This document shows, one piece after another, positions 56,555 through 64,000 of a stretch of 64,000 nucleotides of DNA. Every line of letters begins with the position of its first letter. Positions within the stretch are counted from its first letter, which is position 1. Position numbers and translations under genes: made by a program. The stretch is from Gnetum montanum (taxonomy: Eukaryota > Streptophyta > Gnetopsida > Gnetales > Gnetaceae). The stretch covers positions 73,439 to 137,438 of the forward strand of contig MNCI01034206.1 of assembly GCA_015680685.1 (NCBI GenBank), in the 5' to 3' direction. Below the pieces are notes generated by a model. It searched no databases. It had not been told where the DNA came from and worked only from the letters and a program-made list of their open reading frames with translations.

Positions 56555-58477
56555 CTATAATCACACAGGCCAAGCATTAGTAAGGTTGTTTCCGAAGTTA
56601 AGTTATACCTTACTTCTTTCCTTAATTAATTTATTTTATCTCCATGTGATGTGTCTTGAAAGATTATAATAGTGAGTCCGTTTTACTTAGGCGGTTTTCA
56701 ATTTTAATTTCCTGGTGTACCTAAAGGGATGAGATTATTTTTAGCACAATTATTCTAAATGTTATTTTTAATTACCCTTGATAATGTCCTTTGGGAGATG
56801 ATAAATTTCAAAAACATTATGTGCTATTCGGCATGTGTCCCTCCCCCACGACTAAGCTGAACACTTCGGGTTCAAGCAGGTTTAGATGGAATTAAAATCG
56901 AAGTACCAACAAGCGAGATATAGGTAGAAAAGTAAGGGTCGTACAATCGCAAGTCATAGAGAAAAATTTCAAAAACACCCCCACATGAATTATGGAAAAT
57001 GATGTTAAGTGTTGCGGGCATGGGGGGTTGCCTATTTATAGCTAGACGAGATGCGATATCGCATACGATACATCACGTATGCGATATCGCAGCTCTGGTG
57101 ATGTTTATGCCGAGGAAAAAATACTAAATTTTGAAGGTATTTTTGGAATCAAAAATGTAAATTAAGGACATGTGGGCACATTTTAAATGGTCTAGGGTAA
57201 TTTAGGTAATTTTGAAGGCACGAATAATGATATGTCGGTGGAATTGAGCGATAAAGGCTCAGGTGGTAAGTGAGAGAGAAAGGCCATGTAATGGTGCATA
57301 GGAACATTGGAATTCAGAGGGATAGTAGTAGGAGAAGAATAATATGGAAAATATGTTTAGGGTAATAAATGGTATGTGTGGGCTGTTTCATGAGCGAAAA
57401 TTACAAAAATTACGCAAGTGGGTCCTCCCCAAATCAAGTTCCAACCTTTAATGCCCTTGCGTAACCACACTTAAAAGTGTCCGTGGGCACTCGAAGGGTT
57501 AAATCTAATCCACACTGATTCCACAAAACACACACATGTAAATATCACCAGAATGATGTAAGAATTCTATGCTATATGAGACACGAGCTATAATTATATG
57601 AACAACAAGATGAGAAGGGGTATAGAAGGGATTGTAGAGATTTGGACATGAGGTAACTGACCTAGGGCACAATGAATCTTGCATGTAAAACATGATTAAC
57701 GTGTCATTAACCTGTCGTTCCAAGATTAGGACCAAGTCCTTTCCTTTGATCAATGACACCGCATTTTTTCATCCCATGATGAGCAACTATAAGAGTACCA
57801 GAACAACAAGGCATACAATCACTTGGCATTTTGTTCAAGGGAGGAGTGATTTTTGTTTTGTGGCACTTCCTTTGTTTTTTTTGTTTTCTTTTTTGTTTTT
57901 TGATTGCTAACTAGCCACCAACCTTTAGGCATGGGTGCATGTCTTTCCAGTGGGACCCCCTAGAACAACATTGGATTTTTAAGTACCTTTTGATTACTCT
58001 TACTCCCATTTTTCATTAGATCTACAAGGATCTTAGTACAACCATGTTGCATGATAACTCCCACAAATGTCACCAAAGAGAATCTGCAAGTCCCCTTGAT
58101 GTCACACCCTAATAATTCTCTCTTAATCCATCCTTCTTCATTCTGGGCACAATGAGCATAAAATTAATTTTAAGTTTCAAGAATGTCACTGTACCCTCGA
58201 AAAAAACTTCTTATTTGTAGAATGGATGAGTGGGTATAATGGGTTCACTATCCAAATAATTGATCACTTGAGACTCGATAACATAGAACACACCACAACC
58301 AACGAGCCACATGAGTGTTTTATTCATAGATGAGATTACTTATAAAATAAAATAAAAATACCAAACGATAAAAAGATAAAATAAGAAGTTAAAAGATGAA
58401 AAACTGGAAAACAAAAATTGTAAAATGAAAGAAAATGAAAAATATTTATTAATCCTGCTTATTATTAAAATGGGTAA
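56555..58477 (-). other. Conserved noncoding block with an LTR-like insert
   Basis: 57400-58470 matches the block in other elements, including GGGGAGGACCCACTTGC near 57417-57433 (minus). 56640-57340 has no counterpart in the sister copy at 62200-62400. Within it 57030-57100 shows an inverted TATA (CTATTTATAG) followed by GCGATATCGC palindromes, like a diverged LTR promoter. Confidence 0.55.
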
Positions 58478-60470
58478 TATCCCCCATAACTAAATGGTTG
58501 AGCATGGAAAGGATTAATAAATGAAAGATGAGGATCCTTGCATGTTGGAAACATTGAAACTCGGTCATACTTACCCCATTGGGGTTCACACACTTGATTA
58601 TAGTAAGCATAGTGGGGCAATTTGTAAGACGTGGTTCTTGGGTAAAGAGTTGACCCACTATGATGTTTGTGACCGTAGATGGTATGCAAGGATTGGGATG
58701 TTGCTCTCCATGGTTGTATTCATTGGACCATATGGTTGTTGGAGTTTTAATTGGTGGCCCTGATGAAGTAACATGAGGCGTTGGGTTCGAAGATAAGGGT
58801 ACACCACAGTGTTGGACTTGTGCTAAGTTGGAGGATGCAGTGGCCTTGGAATTGTGTTGTCCCTTCCTAGGGTCATTTCTAAAGAAGGGATGCCTTTAAT
58901 ATTGTTGAGGTCTCTCACTGTCATTGGCAATCGTAGCATAAGTAACGTTCGGGGGTTGTTGTTGTGGTGCAAACACCATAGGAATAGTTGGTAGTGATGT
59001 AGAAGGAGGGAAAGGATGAGAATGTTGAAAATTAGGAAAAGTGTAAGGTGCACAAGGCTTTGGTTGTGTTGAGGACATGGGCTGATAGTATTGAGGAGAA
59101 TAATAATGTGATGAGATAGAGTATGTTGGCCTAGTTGGAGAAATAGGGTATTAGACTAGATAAGCATTTGGATTCAGATGATATGAAGGGTGTCTCTAGT
59201 TTAGGGGTGGCTTCCCCCATGACTAGGATTGTTGCCACTATGATTGAACACAGTATCTCTGTATAAAATCTAGGTGTAATGTGCTTTCCCAATGCTCATA
59301 TAAATGTAACAAGATTGGGCATTGATCCTTGGGGTGATTGTACAGGAAAATGTTTCATTCATATGTATGATCGGCAGTTGAGCTCTTATTTTCTTCATTC
59401 CTTCTTTCTGAATGTCTAATGACATTTTTTCCTGCTTCTTGAGTTGTCAAAACTCTATCTTCAATGATATCGATATATTCTCCACACTTTTTATGCGTCC
59501 ATTCCAACATTTTATTGATCTTTGCCTCGACTTCCTCTAACGACTGTTGTACCAGCAAAGATGGTTCTTTCTCCTTGTGATAGGTTGATTTCTCCTTTTT
59601 GTGATTATTGTCCTTTGTTAAGTTGAGATTTTGGTCCTATTGATGTTTTTCAACACTCTCCCATCTAGCCATTTCTTCTTCCTCTTTTGCTATCCACTTC
59701 ATAAGCTCTTGGAGTTGATGGGTTCGTAGTTCATATAGTTGACCTTGGGCATACATCCCTAGGGTCTCTCTTGTTGCATCACAAAGCCCATCAATGATAT
59801 GGTACATTAGCCTTTCCTCAGAGAACTCATGGCCTAGACAATTGTTTAACAGTGCATAATATCTTTCTAAGGCCATGTCCAAGGGTTCATGTTGTGCTTG
59901 TTTCCACTCTTGGATTTGTTTCCTCAAGGTTGACACTCTTGCGTAGGTTTGATATCTTTCGCTAAAGAGTTCTACCATTGTTGGCTAACGTTGTATTGAA
60001 TTTGGTTTTAACAACCTATACCATACTTTTTCTTGGCCAATGAGTGTCATAGGAAAGAGCTTTAGTTTTTTCCAACCATTATCAATGTTGTTCCATGTAC
60101 AGGCATCATAGAAGGCTTGTAAATGTTGTTTTGGATCTAAGTCGTAGCCTCCTGAAAAATTAGGGAAGTTGTTTAAATCAAGCGTGGTTAGACGGATCTC
60201 TTTACGATGCCTACGAGAGATTCGAATAGCCTCTTGTGTTTGCGTTAGGCTTGTAGTGGCCAGTAGGGATCCATTGTCATCAGGTAGGTTATGTTTTCAT
60301 GCATTGGGATGATGTTTCCTTCGTTTATGTTTATAAGAAACCCCCACTTCAGGTTGCATACTCCCATCTTCATTGTCATATAATTTGTTGGTTCTCCAAT
60401 GAATTTCCTCACTAAGTGTGGCATTATCATAGTCTTGTAGGAGAGGCATGGTTGTGCAATTTTGTGTGAA
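58478..60470 (-). pseudogene. gag: Athila-type gag of the gag/3'-ORF element
   Basis: Minus strand. N-terminal remnant near 60470-60245. The capsid at 59978-59637 has LRKQIQEWKQAQHEPLD, YYALLNNCLGHEFSEERL, LGMYAQGQLYELRTHQLQEL and a KEEEEMARWESVEKHQ helix, clearly homologous to the gag at 27740-28050 but well diverged. Helical region 59558-59355, then HPKDQCP (finger, lost Cys), then a Pro/Ser/Gln-rich tail (58500-59150). It ends at the PPT-like motif. Broken by several stops. Confidence 0.8.
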
Positions 60471-60571
60471 TTTATATGTGACTTTTTATAATTATTTCTT
60501 TCTAAAAGATACATCATTAATTCCTATACAGCGACCTTGTATGATATAACTAGCCTAGATAACTAGCACCA

Positions 60572-60589
60572 TCCCTAGCAATGGCGCCA
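60572..60589 (-). promoter_or_regulatory. Primer binding site
   Basis: Minus strand TGGCGCCATTGCTAGGGA, three changes from 26396-26413, 1 nt from the LTR. Confidence 0.75.
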
Positions 60590-60590
60590 A

Positions 60591-60792
60591 TGATGAGTGG
60601 TGAGGTACCCCTACACTCAACCATATGAATACAAGCGTTTCATGCACAATCTAGTCAAATTTCGTAGATAGAATAGTTGTGGTATCAAGATAGTTATCCT
60701 TAGGTCATAGTTTGTTGTCTTCCCATCTAGACTAGTGTTAACTTTATCATGTATGGCTTAGTCCAGAATGAGGTGTATGATGTGTTCCTATG
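60591..60792 (-). repeat. 5' LTR, first 202 bp before interruption
   Basis: Matches the inner end of the 52810-53589 LTR up to TGTGTTCCTATG, where the intact LTR continues with CTAATGC. Here a new LTR (60793) starts instead. Confidence 0.85.
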
Positions 60793-61566
60793 TGATGAGT
60801 GGCGAGGTACCCCTACACTCAACCATATGAATACGAGCATTTCACGCATGATCTAGTCGAACTCTATAGATGGACTAGTTGTGGTATCTAGACAGTTATT
60901 TTTAGGTCACAATTCACTATCTTCCCACCTAGACTAGTATTAGCTTTGTCATGTATGGTTTAGTCCAGAGTGAGGTGTATGATATGTTTCTATACTAATG
61001 CTACTCCTAAAGGCAATGGAAGATAATATTACCTAATCTAAGAGAGAAGGGTGAGAGAGAATCTAAACTAGCCTAAGTGCGATGAGCATCCATTCCTCAA
61101 TCATCCATACACATCTTGGACTTCATGCACAACTACCACTAGCATTACCAAGCGTAGATCCTAGGTACACTACTAGGTTACCAAGTAGTCACACTTAAAT
61201 GCTCGTAATCAAGTCGTACTCATTCCATGTTTAGTAGGAGTTTAGGGTGAGAAGAGATTAACTAAGAAAGTAGTAAATAACAATTAAATAAATAATTGAA
61301 CTAAGTGAACGCTGCAATGATGAAGTAATCTTGATCTTTATTTCTGATCATGTGCATGTCCAAGTATGTCACACTCAAATAAAGGATGTCATACAATTAC
61401 AATCACCACACTACGGGCATATACAAATGAAAAATAAAATCAAAACTAACTCTAAAACTGATGTACTAATGCCTATCAGAACTATCTACCTCTTATTTAT
61501 AGATGAGGAGACAGGCTGCGATATCGCGAATGCGATATCACAGCTAGGTTAAATGGCGACTCATCA
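60793..61566 (-). repeat. 3' LTR of the second pol-less element
   Basis: 774 bp, TGATGAG at 60793 to CTCATCA at 61566. The GCGATATCGC palindromes near 61517-61541 are better preserved than in 52810-53589. Confidence 0.88.
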
Positions 61567-61747
61567 TACCCCGACAACTGAGCGAAAACTTGTCCTCAAG
61601 TTATAGTGAGAACAATATCCATTAATTAAATAGTGGATAGGTACAGGATTATTGGATGGTGAAAATGGGTTTATGCCACAGTGTGGAGTCAAAAAAAATT
61701 GAGACACAACAGAAAGAATGTGCTACAGCTACAAAATTGGTGGAACT

Positions 61748-62184
61748 CATGTAGTTCCTGGTGGCAGTAGCTCCTCCATAGGTGCTTTCCCCTTTGTCCT
61801 GCCAATCAAACTTCTGAGATTGATACCATTGAAGAAGCGCTTGATGTTTCACCTCTTCTATCTAAGATTCTGAGTCATCCATGCTGATGCTCCAATGTTT
61901 GATAGAGTCGGCACTTTCCATGACCGTGGCAGTTGCAGGAACACTTGATTGGCCTTGACATGCTATGCCATAAATAGCCTTCATACCTCTTCATAGGCTT
62001 GGGCCCTAACCTCTCCACCTTTTTCTTGGATGCATTATGCAGTAACAGGAGTTCCATGATGGATGCTAACTGATTGTGCCTCCTGCTCTATATGTTCTGC
62101 ATGAAGTCCTTGGCCTCTGCCTCCCCCTGGTTGTTCGGTTGCATCTTGAGAAGGTCCTCCTTGTTGTCTTCTTTTAGGGGCCAT
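61748..62184 (-). pseudogene. Shortened envelope-position ORF
   Basis: About 145 codons. ATG at 62184 after the acceptor GATTATAG (MAPKRRQQGGPSQD). The first ~48 residues correspond to the start of the ORF at 56554, then the sequence jumps to the tail (RAQAYEE, LSNIGASAWM, KGKAPMEELLPPGTT-stop). The phase is kept, so the deletion removed the globular domain and coiled coil but left start and stop in one frame (with two later stops). Confidence 0.6.
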
Positions 62185-63549
62185 CTATAATCACACAAAG
62201 ATCAATTGTTAGTAAGGTTATTAAAAAATTTTCAATGATTTCATACCTTACTCATTGCCTTTAATAAATGTTGAATTCTTTGCTTAGTGTGATTTTAGAG
62301 TTAGAAATTTTTTCAAGGAAGTTGCTGTAAAAGTTTAACATTGGACCTGGTTTTTTTAGGTGACACATAAAAGGACCTAGTTTTCAAGAATGTCTAATAA
62401 AATGATCACAAAGGAAAGAATAGATTTGGAAATGAAGTAATCAGAGGGTATAAGATGATGTGGTGGTATGCAACAAGTACAAATTGCAAAAGTCATGCAA
62501 GTGGGTCCTCCCCAAAGCAGGTTCCAACCTATAATGCCCTTATGTAACCACACCTTAAAATGTGCATAGGTACTAGAAGGGTTAAATGTAATCCATACCA
62601 ATTTCACAAAACACACACATGTAGATACCATCGGAATGAGGTAAGAATTCTACGCTATATTAGACACAAGTTACAATTACATGAACAACGAGATGAGACG
62701 GACTATAGAAGGGGTTGTAGAGATTGGGACATGAGGTGACTGACCTAGGGCATAGTGAATCATATGTGTAAAGCATGATTAATGTGTCATTAACCTATCA
62801 TTCCAAGATTAGGACCAAGTCCATTCCTCTGCTCAATGACATCACATTGTTTCATCCCATGATAAGCAAATATGAGAGTACCAAAACAACAAGGCATATG
62901 ATCACTTGCCATTTTGTTCAAGGGAGGAGTGATTTTTGCTTTGTGGCACTTCCTTTATTTTTTTTTCTTTTTCCAATTGCTGAATCTAGAGAATCTACCA
63001 ACCTTCAGGCATGGGTGCATGTCTTTCTAATGGGACCCCCTAGAATAGCATTGGATTTTTGAGTGTCGTTTGATTACTCTTACTCCCATTTTTCGTTAGA
63101 TCTACAAGGATCTTAGTACAATCATGCTACATGATAACTCTCACAGACGTCACCAAAGACAATCCGCAAGTCCCCTTAATGTCACACCCTAATCATTTCC
63201 TCTTAATCCATCATTTTTCATTCTAGGTACAATGAACAAAAAATTAATTTTCAGTTTCAAGAATGTCAAGAATATCATTGTACTCTCGAACAAAACCTCT
63301 TATTTGTAGAATGGATGAGTGGGTGTAATGGGCTCACTATTCAAATAATTGATCACTTGAGACTCAATAACATAGAACACACCTCAACTAACAAGCCACA
63401 TGAGTGTTTTATTCATAGATGAGATTACTTATAAAAGGAAAAAAGGATAAAACAAAAAATTGAAAAATGAAAAACTGGTAAACAAAAAATTGTAAAATTA
63501 AAGAAAATGAAAAATATTTATTAGTCCTGCTTGTTATAAAAATGGGGCA
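62185..63549 (-). other. Conserved noncoding block of the second pol-less element
   Basis: Matches 57350-58470 closely, including GGGGAGGACCCACTTGC (62499-62515, minus). The ORFs within it are not conserved. Confidence 0.6.
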
Positions 63550-64000
63550 TATCCCCCATAACTAAATGGTTGAGCATGACAAGGATTAACAAATGAAAGA
63601 TGAGGATCGTTACATGTTGAAAATATTAGAACTTGATCATACTTACCCCTTTGGGGTTCACACACCTGATTGTAGTAAGCATAGTGGGGCAATTTATGAG
63701 ATGTGGTTCCTGGATAAAGAGTTGATCCACTATGATATTTGTGACCGTATGATGGTATGCAAGGATTGGGGTGTTTCTCTCCATGGCTGTATTCATTGGG
63801 TCATATGGTTGTTGGAGTGTTACTTGGTGGCCTCGATGAGGTGACATGAGGCATTGGATTTGAAGGGAAGGATACATCACAGTGTTGGGCTTGTGCTGAG
63901 TTGGAGAATGCAGTGGCCTTGGAATTGTGTTTTCCCTTCCTAGGATCATTCCTAAAGAATGGACGCCTTTGATGTTGCTGAGGTCTCTCACTGTCGTTGA
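63550..64000 (-). pseudogene. gag: Gag C-terminal tail, cut by window end
   Basis: Matches the Pro/Gln/Ser-rich gag tail at 58490-58960 (minus strand phrases FIQEPHLINCPTMLT and RDLSNIKGVHSLGM). The rest of gag lies beyond 64000. Confidence 0.7.

Larger units (their letters stand above)
52810..60792 (-). mobile_element. Pol-less Athila-type element with gag and envelope-position ORF
   Basis: Minus strand. 3' LTR 52810-53589, polypurine tract, long 3' ORF (53771-56554), noncoding block, gag (58500-60470), primer site, 5' LTR start (60591-60792, then interrupted by another element). Protease, RT, RNase H and integrase are all absent: the gag end runs straight into the PPT-like motif that follows integrase in complete relatives. 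Left target flank is TCTAC (52805-52809); the right flank lies outside the window. Confidence 0.8.
60793..64000 (-). mobile_element. Second pol-less element, nested in the LTR of the first
   Basis: Minus strand: 3' LTR 60793-61566, altered polypurine tract, shortened 3' ORF (61748-62184), noncoding block and gag end (63540-64000), continuing out of the window. It is collinear with 53590-58970 except that about 2.35 kb of the 3' ORF and the LTR-like insert are missing. Expected target duplication next to the outside end: CTATG (60788-60792). Confidence 0.8.

Overview
The window is nuclear DNA of a vascular plant, probably one with a large, repeat-filled genome. Almost all of it is nested Ty3/gypsy (Metaviridae) LTR retrotransposons of the Athila and Tat lineages. 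The only host-gene traces are a fragment of a cytosolic ribosomal protein L5 gene and a broken NB-ARC (NBS-LRR) resistance gene. The species cannot be fixed from the sequence. No intact host gene is visible, and apart from one element nearly every reading frame carries stops and frameshifts.

Layout. 1-1275: an Athila-family LTR end (minus strand) abutting a plus-strand gag fragment. 2271-20838: a ~17 kb Tat-lineage element (plus strand) with ~1.6 kb LTRs, gag-pro, a 6 kb central region of intron-containing antisense genes (one with an FCP1/NIF-phosphatase-like fold), then pol with a dual RNase H and integrase. A solo LTR of the same family (9906-11409, TSD GAGAG) sits in the antisense region. 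20839-23233: AT-rich host DNA. 23250-38895: a minus-strand Athila-like element (TSD AGTGG) that split a tRNA-derived SINE. A young pol-less Athila derivative, 25343-32992 (TSD ATTGA), is nested in its integrase. 39066-43028: AT-rich host DNA with the L5 fragment. 43029-44803: the NB-ARC pseudogene. 44852-52809: a decayed plus-strand Athila element. 52810-64000: two minus-strand pol-less elements, the second inserted in the 5' LTR of the first. They carry gag plus an envelope-position ORF that follows a splice acceptor and resembles the 'putative plant transposon protein' family.

How the parts relate. The Athila-family copies share LTR ends (TGATGAG...CTCATCA), a tRNA-Asp-type primer site, GCGATATCGC palindromes upstream of the TATA box and a PPT reading TCATGGGGGTA. 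At least four share a conserved noncoding block upstream of the envelope-position ORF. This fits one mobilisation system: autonomous copies (23250-38895 and 44852-52809, both now dead) once supplying reverse transcriptase and integrase to derivatives that keep gag, gag-pro or gag plus the 3' ORF. The most unusual content is the antisense FCP1-like gene in the Tat element, the TAAACTAGCA repeat clusters at each boundary of its coding modules, and the gag-plus-3'-ORF elements at the right end.
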